Shown here one piece after another: positions 1-11,787 of a stretch of DNA of 54,276 nt (the first letter of the stretch is position 1; each line of letters opens with the position of its first letter). The notes under the pieces are model-generated. The model had not been told where the DNA came from. It worked only from the letters and a program-made list of their open reading frames with translations, and did no database searches. The position numbers were made by a program, and so were the translations under genes. The DNA is from Ectocarpus siliculosus (lineage: Eukaryota > Sar > Phaeophyceae > Ectocarpales > Ectocarpaceae), in assembly GCA_000310025.1 (NCBI GenBank), contig FN649736.1, forward strand, positions 3,867,642 to 3,921,917, written 5' to 3'.

Positions 1-30
<30 letters not shown>
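1..30. other. poly-C run at window edge
   Basis: The first 30 bases are an uninterrupted cytosine run, followed abruptly by ordinary sequence. This looks like a contig or clone-end artefact rather than a biological feature. The upstream exons of the golgin gene that follows are therefore missing from the window. Confidence 0.6.
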
Positions 31-31
<1 letters not shown>

Positions 32-297
32 TTTATTTTTGTTCATGGTCCCATCTACTGCCAACGCTCGGCAGCATTTATATCCTACCATGCCACGCGT
101 AGTTATCTCGTCGAGCACCCCCCCACCAGCACGCGTTGTGTACAAAGCTTGCAGCTAACGTGCCATGACCCCCCTCTTCCCGTTGGAAATGGACGTCGCG
201 CGGTTAGATTCTTCGAGGCAGACAGCCCAAGTTGTACATACCCCGCCCTAATTTCCTTCCTCAAACGCCTTTTTCGTCCCAATGTTCTCGAAAACAG

Positions 298-1422
298 TCG
301 GCAGCCCTAAAGCAGCAGATATCCGAGCTCGAGGCCCGGGTCGAGACAGCAGCAGCGCGCACCGCGGAGGTCGAGGCAAACATCGCCGGCTCCGTGGAGG
401 AAGGCGTCAGGGCCGCCAAGGAAGAGACCGCCGAGGCGCGGCGGCTGGAGGAGGAAGGGGCCAAGGCCGCCGGCGAGGTGAGGGAGGCGCTCGCCGCGGC
501 CCGCTCGGACCTGGACAAGACCAAGCGCGAACTCAAGCAGAGGGGACAGCTGGCCCGAAATCTCCTGGCCGAGAAGGACGCGGAGATCAACCGGCTGCGA
601 TCTGGGGAGGCGGGCGGCGGCCTGATGCACCTGCGCCCGAACGGCGACGGTGGTGTAGGTGCCGCGTCGGGGTCGGCGGTCGACGGTACCGCCCTGTCAT
701 CATCATCGCCGCCGCAGCCGCAACAGCAGCAGCAGCAGCCTGCTGCTGGCTCGCCTGCCGGAGGCTCCCCTCCCGTGACCGGCGCGTCATTGAACGGAGC
801 AGGGGGGGGCGAGGGGGGAGGCACCGCCCCTGTGGCCGTCGGAGGCGTGAGCGCGGCCAGCAGCCCCGGCTTTGCTGTCGTCGTTGGATCCGACGGGTTT
901 GCCACCGGGAGGAAAAGACTGCAGAGCGGTGGTGGTGGAACGGGCGGCGGCGGCGGCGGCGGGGGGGGGGGGTCCAAGCAGCCACAGCAGACGGCCGCGG
1001 AGTCCCACCACGCCGAGCAGCAGATCCTTCAGATGGCGAGGGTCCAGGCGCAGCGGGACGAGGAGACCGGGCGGCTCCGCGTCAACATCCAGAGGCTGGC
1101 GGACGAGATCCGCGCCCGCGAGGAGGAGCTGGCGGCCCGCGACGACGAGAAGGAAGAGCTCAGGAAGCGAGTGGAGGACCTCCAGGGGGAGGCCGCGAGG
1201 GCAAAGGAGCTCCTGGACGATGCCACCGGGCCGGAGAAGATGACGTACCTCAAGAACGTCGTCAAGAGGTTCGTGATGAGCGACGGGACGGAGCGGCAGC
1301 GGCTGGTGCCGGTCGTCGCGACCATCCTGAGCTTCAGCCCGGCGGAGACCAGCGAGGTCGGCAAGGCCGTCGCCGCGGCGGCCGCCGGGGGCGCGACTTC
1401 CTGGGGGTCTGTTTTCGGGTGA
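298..1422 (+). CDS. GRIP-domain golgin, 3' coding exon (partial)
   Basis: C-terminal part of a long coiled-coil protein. The exon probably opens at a CAG acceptor ending at 297, in frame with a heptad-rich, Glu/Ala/Arg-rich segment (ALKQQISELEARVE onward). A low-complexity linker with Gln and Gly runs follows (around 720-980), then a second coiled coil, then a C-terminal GRIP-like domain (MTYLKNVVKRFVMSD, then LVPVVATILSFSPAE), ending at TGA 1420-1422. In golgins the GRIP domain binds Arl1-GTP and targets the protein to trans-Golgi membranes, where the coiled coil tethers vesicles; that role is inferred from the family. The 5' exons lie beyond the window edge, so total length and the start are unknown. 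The gene converges on the p28 gene. The domain call is good; the exact golgin subtype cannot be assigned. Confidence 0.75.
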   Translation, partial: SAALKQQISELEARVETAAARTAEVEANIAGSVEEGVRAAKEETAEARRLEEEGAKAAGEVREALAAARSDLDKTKRELKQRGQLARNLLAEKDAEINRLRSGEAGGGLMHLRPNGDGGVGAASGSAVDGTALSSSSPPQPQQQQQQPAAGSPAGGSPPVTGASLNGAGGGEGGGTAPVAVGGVSAASSPGFAVVVGSDGFATGRKRLQSGGGGTGGGGGGGGGGSKQPQQTAAESHHAEQQILQMARVQAQRDEETGRLRVNIQRLADEIRAREEELAARDDEKEELRKRVEDLQGEAARAKELLDDATGPEKMTYLKNVVKRFVMSDGTERQRLVPVVATILSFSPAETSEVGKAVAAAAAGGATSWGSVFG

Positions 1423-2528
1423 CCACTTTTGCGATCTCGGCCGAAAAGAGCAGCCGGTAAAGACTGGTCATTGGTGTACTCGGCGATTTCAGGCCTCTTG
1501 TTGCGATGTTCGGTATTATTGGCAACCCGCTGATTAAATCCCGTGGGTGCGCGGGGCTTTTCCGTCATGCTAGTGGCATTTTACGGTTTGAATAACTACT
1601 GTTTGGTGTACTGGTTATTTCGTGTTTTTGACGTCGGCGCGTGTGACAGGGTATGGCCCAGCCCGGTCCGCCCGCCGTGTTTCGTTGCTTCTGATGCCAT
1701 TCGTTTGCGCAGATGGCTCACCCTGATCGCAGAAAGACGGTGTTGCTGTAGAGCATTCCAGGGAGTCAGTTTTCTCTACAAGGTCGGCATTGTCAATCAT
1801 GCGGTTGAATGGCGGGACGAGGAGAGAGACAAGTGACTTAGCGCCCTGCGCACTACGCAAGAGATAGCTGTGAAAATACCAGTTGTTTTACGTATTGTCG
1901 GTTGAGAGGGAATGTCCTTCGCGAGTCACCCTTCAACGCAAATGGATATTTTGCTCTGCCGGGTAATGGTGTAAGCGAACAATGGTGAAGCTGGCGTTTT
2001 AGACTAACCCTAAAGGTTAGTCCCGTAAGTTTTTTGGTTGAGATGTGCATTAACTAGTAAACTTTGTACCCAAGAATGATGGCGGAAAGCTGGGTATTTC
2101 GTGTTTGATTCAGGGAGCCCCCAGAAGTCTCAGGATACGGCCAATCTCTCAAACAAACGAATGGACTAATAAAATGAGGGGGGGTATTTGTCGTCACACA
2201 ACCACCCTCCCCTCGCCCCGGGAAGCCTCCCCCGGGTATCTCAAAGCCTTCAACTATTCGGCGAATTTGCGGAGCCCCCCGGGGAACTCTGTGGCCCCTT
2301 GGAAGAGTTCCTGACAACACTCCGTTGTACGAAATGAAAAGGAAACCTCGGTTTATTTTTTTCTCAGTTGGGCCGTCATGCTGGAGCCAGGAGATACGAT
2401 GCCGCCGCTGGTACCTTCCTTGTTGATGGCCGCGAGGCAAAGCTTGGCCTGCTCTCAATACTGACGCATAAAAAAGGGAGAAAAGGCTCGCCCCATTTCC
2501 CCGCAAGGGGCGTGCGTGTGAGCGCCCT
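1423..2528. other. intergenic, tail-to-tail region
   Basis: Region between the convergent golgin and p28 genes, so it holds the 3' UTRs and poly(A) sites of both. I see no coding exon. A perfect 8-bp stem with a 5-base loop (GACTAACC / GGTTAGTC) sits at 2002-2022. Confidence 0.5.
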
Positions 2529-5500
2529 CTATTTGCTGCCGCCGATCTGCTTAAGGAAGGAGTCAAGGTGCTGCCCCTGGTACTTTAGAAAGTCCACTTC
2601 TTCCTTCCGCTTCTTGTCGTCTACCGCGCGTCGCTCGCTCTCCCCTTTCTCAATCACCTCGACCTACACACCCACAAGACGCACACGAAGCGAAGTAGCA
2701 GTAGCGAGGCGAGGAGGTCCGTTTCTGTCGAAGCCATGACCAGGCAGAGCGACCACGGCACACGAACCGGAGGTGGGGGGACTTTGGCAGTGTGCACCAC
2801 GTCTACAACCTGCATCCTAGTTCGCGTGGGGCGACCCTGAAACTGCGTGAGGTGCCAGGCGTCAAGAACAATCTTGGCGACGTTGTGCTTGAAAGACGAT
2901 GCGCCAACTTGGCTTGCGTGACGTTGCGTGCCTTGTAATAAACAATGCGCCACACGGATCTGTTTCGCTTACCTTGTTTCGCAGTTCCGATACGTGTAGC
3001 TCCAGCCCTTTTTTGTCCTCCCCCAATGCAGCAATCTGACAGCAGCACCCCCAACGGATATTATTGCAACGAAAAGCGCCGACAGGGTTGAAGCAAAATT
3101 AAGGGATACATCGAAGTATCCGCATTGGGACGCAATCGACAGGTGATCCGTACCACACTTTGAATCTACGTACGTCAAGGCAACCCATGCGTCAACAACT
3201 GCATAATAATCAATCGTGGACCCCGAGACATTCTCGATATTTACCGTGCTCGTTGTACAGTCTTATCAAGCTCACCCTTTTCGGGCGACAACAACAGCAA
3301 CAACAACAACATATTATATTTCCCTCTCTTTTGTTCCACGCTAGGCCGTAGTGCAACAGAGCTGGACACCGGACCTGCTCCTCCATCTCTGCCATTCCTT
3401 GCTCCGCTTGCAGCTGCTTCTTGACGCCGAAGGTCACGCTGCTGTCGTACAGAGTCTTGTACGCGTCGATAGTCATTCTGATCTCGTCGCGCACCCGCAG
3501 GCACAGCAGCCCACGCTCGGGACCGTCTAGTGTCACGTGTCGGATAAGTTCGTCTGCGACGATTCGTAGGATGTGCGGTGGATAGGGGTTAAAAAATGTT
3601 TGCTTGGATGGGCTTCGTCGACGTCGCAGTTGGCTGCTGCAAGGACCACTCCGTACTGTGCTCGCCGCTGGTTTAAAAGAAAGTTCTAGGTTTGAAGGCG
3701 AAACACGTCGAACGTCCTGCGAACGAAGCTCATTCATCCAGACGCGAAGGGAACTCAAGAGGAAAGGACCCCAGAGAATCGCCCACGAACGGTGTGCTTT
3801 CATTCCAAAACCTTTGGGCTCATCTTGCGTCGCATCAAGTGGGCATCATCTCAGATGCTACTGCTGTCCGTTTTTGGCCCACCTCGGTGGCTAGAGGAGG
3901 CACACTTCCTCGGGAAACCCACTCCAATGCCAGTTAGTTGTGGGGGAGCTGTCCACATCCATCCTGTTGAAAACAACGACGAGACCTTTATTACTCAGGA
4001 GTCTGTGTCTTGGCTACCAGCGCTTACCGAACGCCTGAGTATACAGATCTTCCCGGACGGGGCAAATGCCTGTTTCCAACGCCTGTCTCTCCAGCAGCTT
4101 GTTGTCCAATTGCTCCTGAGCAACGAGCACAAGGTTGCACGGGAATAACGCGGTGAAGGCGTGAGAGGTGGGCGCTGGTCACCGAGGAAATCAACCGCAG
4201 CAACTCAACGTTTGGGGTCTCTTGCCACAAATTTCATGTTGTGCCAGCTGCTGACAAGAGATTAGGCACAATACTAACGAGGAAAGGTTTTGGGTCGAAG
4301 CACGGATCGTTTAGATGGCAGTGCAACTGTTGTGCTGCCGACCTACGAGAGGAGCTCGCCCGTTCAGGCCTCTCAGAAAATGTACACTTTTCAGCGCGGT
4401 GTCTGCAGTATGTGGCGCCCGCCGGTGTACCTAAAACAAACGTAAAACTGGGCGTCCAGAAAATAGACATGACAACACATACACAAACACTCTCCCTTCC
4501 GCTGGCACTGACGCATTTTCGTTGTCCAGTCGGTTAGCGCGGTCGGGCTGATGCATAACACACACAACGCAGGGTGCTAACTTTTGAACTGGAGCACCGC
4601 AGTTTTCGATGAAAAAACTTTGCACGTTTACAGGTTGCACCGCAGAGGATGTTTTCTATTCAGTCCGAGCTACGACTGGAACGTAGACGAAGTTGACTAA
4701 ATATGTGAGAGACAATGTAGTGGTCTTTACAGGTGCTGGAAGCAAATCTACGGAAGATCAATCCATGCAGGCAGCAGCAACAACGGCAGCGGCACGCAGC
4801 AGCAACAATAGCAGCAGCAGCAGCGCAGCAGCAGCAACAGCAGATAGGTTGGCAGACCACGTTGACCTCGCTATCGTTTTTTAGCCAGGCACAATACTAG
4901 TACAGAATCTTTCAGCGTCAAAATCGAGCGTTCCGGCGCACCTGGCGAACACGTTACCCTACACCCGCGCGGTTTGCAAACGGCGTACTCCCTCCAACCT
5001 AAGATACAACTTTGACCTGTTTCTGCCCCAATCGTCTACATCTCAGACTTACGTCGTGTGTTGGCGCAAACATGAGAGTGATGCACAAATTTTGGTGTAC
5101 GTGAGTGACACTTTGAGAGAGCAAACATGCTTTACGTCACAATCTACTATTGTATGCCGGATCATGGCTCCCCGACCTGTGTCCGTTCATGTCGTATGTA
5201 ACATATGTCTCCCTCTTTTCGTCAGGATACCTGGAGTGCGATGACCGCTAACCGTGTCGCCGGTTCCTTGCTGACATACTGCATCCACGTCCCCGTCTCC
5301 TCTGTCCACTCTCGCGGAGGCAACATAGAGTTCACCATGTCGTCTAGCTGCGACGCCTTACCCTGCTGACCTTTGCCCCCCATGCCGCCACCTCCCCGGT
5401 TGCTGCCTCCCCCATTTCCTCCCATCAATAGTGCGTTGTCGCCGCCGTTGTTTGGGTCGGACGAGGGCTCTAGGCCGGCAAAGATCGGAGGATCAAATTT

Positions 5501-5581
5501 TACGAGTGTTTGTGGTACCTCCATCGGGAATTGCATGCCCTGCTGCGTCATGTCGGGCCCTCTCCCTACGTTCACGTCCAT
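2529..5581 (-). CDS. DNALI1: axonemal inner-arm dynein light chain p28 (DNALI1 family)
   Basis: Five exons on the minus strand: 5231-5581, 4028-4115, 3375-3553, 2973-3035, 2529-2663. All junctions are GT-AG and in phase, giving 271 residues, close to the family's usual 250-260. The start is the ATG at 5579-5581; a Gly/Asn-rich N-terminal segment precedes LPPREWTEETGTWMQYVS, the family signature. Exon 2 carries RQALETGICPVREDLY, exon 3 ERGLLCLRVRDEIRMT and LQAEQGMAEMEEQ, and exons 4-5 a coiled coil (GESERRAVDDKKRKEE) ending at TAG 2529-2531. p28 binds actin and the inner-arm dynein heavy chains in the flagellar axoneme, so the organism should have motile flagella. A 5' UTR intron is possible, since a donor-like GGTAAGC lies about 50 bases upstream of the ATG. 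Every expected family block is present and nothing looks broken. Confidence 0.93.
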
Positions 5582-7474
5582 CGTTGTATGTGTGCGATTA
5601 CTGTGAGCCCGTCGGCAGACAAGCTTACCCACCCAGAGTAGCGACCAGCTGAAGGGCGTACAATGCCAGGTGGCCGCCCGCCGTCGTCGGTGGTTGAAAA
5701 AAATTACTGAACAGTTTCGCCGCGGGGCCATACCCTTGTTTCGAATCACCGGTGCCCCTATGATACACCACGTGACAGATCCCCAACACGAACAGGTCAA
5801 ACGCACCAGCACAACTGCTTTGCACCAACGCAAGGGAAGGAGATATTGGAGGCACGCCAAGCACAGCAGCAATATGGTGGGTGTGAAAATTGCGGCCAGC
5901 TGCAGCGTTTGCTTGTAGCCGTTGTTCGCTTCCTTGGGGGATAGTTGTTTACAATGGTACCGTGGGTCTTCAACCGCTGCACAGCATACAGCAAGTGTAG
6001 ACAACAATTTTAGCGGTACAGTCGATAGACTCCCTCCGAAGCATCGCTATCTGGTCGCTGGTTGTTATACACCAGGTTGTATACGAGCATTGTCATAACT
6101 CGTGGTGATGATTTAGAAAACACATCGAAGGTACCTGCTGTGGTGCATGTCGGTTGCGCGTTGGTTGTTGTATGCATACTACAAAACTGCTGCCGAAAAC
6201 GTCCCGTCGAGGTCTGAAAGCTCCAAGACGCAGACTCTTGTGTAGTCTTGATTTCGCTGCTGCAAGATTTTGTGGCAATTTGCGAAACAGGTACTGCACA
6301 TTTCAGGTTGCGCGTACATGGCTCCAAACCACTGAACAGAGGGGAAACCGCACTACCCTGTAGAACAACAGGTACATGGGTCATCAGATTTTACTCTTCT
6401 TGTACTGTATCCATCTCGAATGCTGGAACTCCATGTAAAAGGTTGGAGTTACAGCAGTGCTGCTGTAACGAATTTTTTATTGTTCTGGAACTCTTGGTGG
6501 AGGACCGGTCTTCGAACAAACGCCTGAATGGACTCATTCACTCATTCATGTATCGCCTGCATGCGTTTACCGCAATCAACTGAATCCTTCTCCCCTGGTT
6601 CAAACGAATTTCTGAGTAGAACGAGAATTATTATTGTATCGTGCCGTCGTTTTGAGGATGTCGCATTGCAATCGAAACCCATCCCTCGGCCAACGTGAGT
6701 ACCAAACCGTAACAATGCGAGTCATCGCACAAATTGGAATCATCCCACATGTCAAAGCCATCGCGCAGGGGTGTAAACAAAAGTCAACAGAATAACTATC
6801 GTAGTTTTTCTGCGTAGACCACAATTTAGACTTTCATTGCTCTGTTCCCCGTGTGCTCAATGTGTATGCGACTAGTCCCTCCTCGACCAAGGGTTGCTAC
6901 CGTATACCACGACACAAGATAACACGCCTCCCGGACCAATTTTCAAAGCTCGATTTCTCCGCGACGAAGAGGATGCATAAACGAAACGATACGTTTTCGG
7001 AGAGCTCTCAACCAGATGGCTTCAACGCCGCCGTTTTCGGCGCCGTGACTCTTTCTGCTGTTGATAAATCGAGCTTTGAAAATCAGTCCAAGGGGTGTGT
7101 TATCTTGTGTCGTATACAGTACTCTGTGGTGCTGACCGTGCTTCGTCAAACCACACTTCACTGCTACCTATACCGCGTGTCTATTTAACTGCTACCACTT
7201 ACAGTTCGACAAATATAACACCTTTCGATAAGCCACGACCGTCAAAGTTTTTTCGCGAGCGGTGAGAGTTTCTTTGGGCCGTCTGGATTTCTGTTCTCGT
7301 CATTTCGGCTTAAGCCATTTTTTGCTAGCTCGGATAAGCGACGAAGGGTGGTGCATCGGGTGGAGACCAGAACGGGTTCGAATGTGAAAGCAACAACAAC
7401 CGTAGCACCACCACCACCAACAACAAAAAAAACAATAACGACACGCACACCAACCACGTGTTACAACGTTGCAG
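5582..7474. other. intergenic region upstream of p28 and phosducin-like genes
   Basis: Divergent intergenic space that should hold both promoters and the missing first exon of the phosducin-like gene. Apart from the inverted-repeat element at 6901-7116, I see no coding exon or recognisable regulatory site. Confidence 0.4.
6901..7116. mobile_element. MITE-like element with about 55-bp terminal inverted repeats
   Basis: The left arm (about 6902-6956) and right arm (about 7064-7115) are reverse complements with only a few mismatches and a 3-base gap. Both end in GTATAC and share the core ACAAGATAACAC and TTTTCAAAGCTCGATTT. About 107 bases without coding potential separate them. The size (about 215 bp), long terminal inverted repeats and lack of an ORF fit a miniature inverted-repeat transposable element. 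No clear target-site duplication is visible, so the superfamily is unknown. Confidence 0.6.
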
Positions 7475-7933
7475 GGCGACCTCGAGGACAAAATCCTGAA
7501 GAAGAATATCCCCGGCAAGTACACATGGTGGGAAAAGGACAGCGACGAAGAAGGAGAAACCGCTCGGGCGGACTGGGTAGACCGGGAGGCGAGCGACCCC
7601 GAGAGGGAGATGACGGAGATGGAGAAGCAAAAGAAGTGGGTAGACAACGATTGCCCCGAGCCCATCCGGCGGACGATCATGGCGCGGCAGGAGAAGGAGA
7701 GGGCGAGGACTGGCGTGAAGGGCGTGCTGGCTGATTTCGACGCCTGGAAACTCTCGGCGGATGCGGGTGCGTTGGCGTTACCAGCTGTGGTACTGCTGTA
7801 GGTTGTTGTTTGGCTGTGGGCCTGCTGGTACTCTCCCTCGCTCGTGCGGCGAGCGCCTTCCAAGTGCGTACCACTGCTGACGAAGCAGGTTGTGTAGGGT
7901 GGTTGCAAGTGTTCTCTGCCTTGTCTGTCTGCC

Positions 7934-7973
<40 letters not shown>

Positions 7974-9879
7974 AATATCCCTCCTCTTCCTCTCCCTTCC
8001 TCTATCTTTCTTTCTCTGCTCACTATCCTCGGCGTTCTTCATTCTTCATACATGTATCACCCGTGTTATGCACCCTTTCCGTGCCCACCATGCCCCCTCC
8101 AACGCTCCTGCTGCTTGTCGCGATCTAACCCCCCCCCGCCCCCCCCAGGGGGTGGTTTGAAAAGGCGGGAAGGGATATCTATGGGATAGACAGACTAGGG
8201 AAGACATTTTTGAGCCACCTTTGGCAAAGTAGGAAGGAACGATTGGCCATCGGTGATCGATCCTGTGGGAACAATGCTCCGTCCTCTCCAGGACGCGTGG
8301 TCAATGGTCTAACCGCCAAGGCAAAAACTTAAGAGTACGCCCCCCCCCGCCCCCCCCCCCGCACTGGCATACGCGTAGAGGATCTCATTGCTAAGGAGTA
8401 CCGAGCGGCGATGCTCAAACGCATGACGGAGGGTCATACAGTTCCAGGTTCCTTGGCTGCCACCACCACCACCACCGCCACCACCGGCGACGGCAGCGAC
8501 GGCAGTGACGATGACGACGACGACGGGGGTTTCCTAGGGAGCTACCGCCGAAGGCGGTTGGAGCAGCTCAAGGCCACCGCGGGGCGGCCGCAGTTCGGGC
8601 AGATCGTGGAGGCGGAGCGCTCAACGTTTGTCTCAGCGGTGGACACAGAGGACCCCAGGACTAGCGTGGTCGTGCATCTGTACGAGCCGTATATCGACGC
8701 TTGTCGCCGAATGAACAGGTTCTTGGAGGTATGTGTACTATGTAGGTTTGTGCGGGGGGGCGGCGGAGGGCTAAAGGTTGGTGAGAGCACGCTTTCGTTG
8801 ATGGCGGCTGCGACGCTTTTCGCGACTTGTTGCCTCGCGAGCAGATACTTGGAGATATACAAGGTGATGAGATGTGTTGCATGCCTAGTCTCTACGAAAG
8901 TGGATGAGCGAGAGGGGGCAGAAGAAGGACTTGTGGCAACGGGCACGCATAGTCGGCTGGTTGGGTGTTCCTGACCGCCAGATGTGCACTGAACCCAACG
9001 TCTGTCGCACCTTGGGGGTAGCCAAGCATTAACTTTATCAGGGAAGACAAGGAGCACCACGAGTGTTTTTGGTGCCTCTTCTAGCTATTTGGAGTACGGA
9101 GCGTGCTCTGCGTGCTCTGTCTCCAAAGAGGTGCGTCGTGATTGGAGTAACCATAAAACTTGCCCTGTGCCGATTCTCATCTCTCCCGCGCTGTATATCT
9201 ACTGTCTCCACATCACCAGGTTTTGGCGACCAAGCAGCCCACGGTGAAGTTTCTGCGGCTGAGGAGCTCGGCGGCAGAGGGGGGCGACTACGACCCAGTG
9301 GCCCTGCCGACGCTGCTGCTCTACAGGGCGGGGGAAGTAGTCGGGTGCATGACACGTGTCACTGACGACATCGGGGAGAACTTCACGCAGGAGGACGTGG
9401 AGTGGCTGCTGCAGGAGCACGACGTTTTCGAGGCAAGTTCGTGGTATAGGCCAACTCGTTGCATGCAGCGGTCGTCGTCGTAATTTTGTGTTGGCCCTCC
9501 TTTCGTTTGTGTTGGATTGCCCCAACTTTGTTGTTCTATTCTATACTATAATAGTACTCCATGAGTGTGCTCTTTGAATTGTATCACCTTGTCTTTTTTC
9601 CGTGTTTATTTATCGTGTCGTCTATCATGAGCTGTCGGCTCCGATCCCAGATCCCGAACCCCACCGCCACACTTGGCCCCTTCGAATTTTTGCTTTTGGC
9701 GAATGCGCTGTTCTTCTTCCTCTCTTGCGCAGGCATTACAGAACCCACAAGTTTCGGGGGCAGGGGCGGGGGGAGCGGGCGAAGGGGTTGCGGGGGGTGT
9801 TCACGGCATGTCGACCGGCCGGAGGCGAAGAGAAGATGGCCTCGCTGACAGCGACGATGACGCTGGCAACGACAGCTGA
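7475..9879 (+). CDS. phosducin-like protein (PhLP1 type), first exon not located
   Basis: Four exons: 7475-7766, 8379-8728, 9220-9432, 9733-9879. The first starts with GDLEDKILKK after a TTGCAG acceptor, so a short ATG-bearing exon lies upstream. Phosducin-family blocks appear in order: TGVKGVLADFDAWK (family TGPKGVxNDW), FLGSYRRRRLEQLK, GRPQFGQIVEAE, VVVHLYEPYIDACRRMN, then the thioredoxin-like core TVKFLRLRSS, ALPTLLLYRAGEVVGCM and FTQEDVEWLLQEHDVF. The C-terminus is acidic (DSDDDAGNDS), as in PhLP1. Family members bind G-beta-gamma and the CCT chaperonin and help assemble G-protein beta-gamma dimers in the cytosol. The third intron has a GC donor (GAG|GCAAGT at 9432/9433), the only choice that keeps frame. 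Exon 8379-8728 contains a Thr- and Asp-rich low-complexity insert. A decayed partial copy lies at 13170-14340. Confidence 0.88.
7920..7972. repeat. (CTGT)n microsatellite
   Basis: A near-perfect CTGT/CTGC tetranucleotide array lies inside the first visible intron of the phosducin-like gene. It creates spurious Cys/Leu/Ser- or Arg/Gln/Thr-repeat reading frames on both strands, which I do not treat as genes. Confidence 0.9.
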
Positions 9880-11787
9880 TCTTCTGGGCTATTGGCTACA
9901 AAGTAGCCTTTGTTTTTGGTATTATCACCTGTTCTTGTTGTCGGGTGTGTGACATGTTCATGTGTTGTAAATGTTTTGGTGGCTAATCTAGATGATGATG
10001 TGGTTGTGTACCCGCTTTGCCCGTGACTGGCGCATCAACGGGTTTCATGTGGAAACTGGAGTGAGAGGTTCCGCGGCGTTTGTTCGACCAGGGCGGCCCC
10101 GGTGGTCTGGTTGGATGCTGCACCGTCTTCTCGCGGCTAGGGTTGAGTCTCGAATCTCGGGGATGTTTGGTTTTTTGCGCCGCCCAGTTGTACCCAGTTC
10201 AGCAGCACTGTTGAAGGAATGGATACAAACAACGTTGTAGGAGTTGTTGTGATTGTTGTGAAGATGTAAATGAACGCTTTGAAAGAGAGCCCCTGCTCAA
10301 TTCAACCGATTTTACTTGACATTTTCGGGGTTGAATGCATCGTGTCGCGTCCCCGGGGTTCCGATTGTATGTCGTTGTTCCATATTCCAAGTAGCGACGC
10401 CCGATGCTCTTAGAAGTGCCTATGGTCGGCAAGATTGCAAAGCAGGAGACCACTACAGTATTGCTGTGGTTCCTATGTCGAGGGGACTTGGGAGGCAGGG
10501 TTGCGTGAGTGAGACCTCTGTGATAGTTCTGAGCAGTGCCGCGTGTGTGAGCAAGAAAGAAAGCGTCATACAATCCGGGTCGAGCAGCAGAGCAAAACAA
10601 TATCTGGGTCTCGAACCATTCACAGAAGCATCGAACGGAATCGAAAGGATACACATCCCTGTGCTATCCAGAGCTCGGGTGAGAAGAGGGCAGCGGATAG
10701 TTTTTCAAACCCCTTCCGAGATTCAGAGATTGGAGATAAGGGATTTCGAGGTACACACCATCCAGTGATCTACGATCTACCTCAAGGAAATTTGGATTTT
10801 CGAAATTGTACAGCTGCAGGATGGACAACAAGAACACCAAGTGTTGGCCTCGTTTCGCGGATCAGAGTGGTATGCATACACTCAAAAAGAGGTGGCACAT
10901 GAGCTGCTACCCCGAATATCCACACCAGCCAATCGCCAATCGCGTATCGCGTACAGGCCATCGATGATCTGCGGATCTCCGACCCTTCTCGGACGTGACA
11001 ATTTGGTGGGGAGAGGGTAAGAGCGGTGCTGCTTGTCATTGGTGGGTAGTTGCCTACGGTACTAAGGGTGAGCTTCTCAGCCCCCAGGTCCATTTGACAA
11101 GATTTTCTCGGAAATTTGACCATGTAATCACCTCTCCATCGCCCTGCTGTCTGCTGTCCATCCAGCGTCTGGTCGCGGTGTGCGTGTGTTGATACTCAAA
11201 TAATTGCACCGCATTTTTTGCGGGGTTTTCCAGTAATAAATAGTAAAGGGTCGGGCCGTTGGGCCCGTTGAGGTCTCTTTCATTCAAACCAAGTTCATCC
11301 TCCTTCCACGCTCGGCACTCTGCACCACCCAGCACGCTGCGCTGTTTTCGCTGTGTGTCAGCCCTGCTGTTGCTGTGTACGAGACGCCACGCCCATCACA
11401 CCGACATATCAATCTGCGCGAACATCAATACTTCGGCAGGTATGCCCGCCTATGCGTACAAGTAGTATTAGTCTAAGTTCAGGTAGGACCGTACCAAGCG
11501 AGCGTCCGTTCGTACCTGCATGTGTTCATGTGTTGCAACAACACGTGTGGGGAGGCGGTGCTGTCGTAAGCCCTGGTCGATAAGACATGCCTGGCGTTTT
11601 GCCTTAGAACTCTTCTTGTCTAGTTCAACCCCTCTCAGGCATATTCCAAACTTGCTGCGTTTGAGGAATTGTCTACATTTGAGAGATGGTTAAGCTCCAC
11701 CTTTGCCATCGTGACTTTTCTCCATGGGGACTGCGCGGCATCCGTACCTACTTTATACTCCAGGTGCTTGCTGTAGATCACGCGCAG
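9880..11787. other. intergenic, no gene seen
   Basis: Downstream of the phosducin-like gene and downstream of the minus-strand OTU-like ORF, so it should contain both 3' ends. The first 80 or so bases are duplicated at the end of the pseudogene (about 14260-14340). No family-level coding match was seen on either strand. Confidence 0.4.

Noticed and set aside
261-977. Minus-strand Pro/Ser/Cys-rich open frames opposite the golgin exon
   Set aside because: They are shadows of the Gly-, Gln- and Ala-rich coding strand; the plus strand carries the coiled-coil and GRIP patterns.
7677-8042. Frames encoding Asp/Arg/Gln/Thr repeats
   Set aside because: Pure translation of the (CTGT)n microsatellite.
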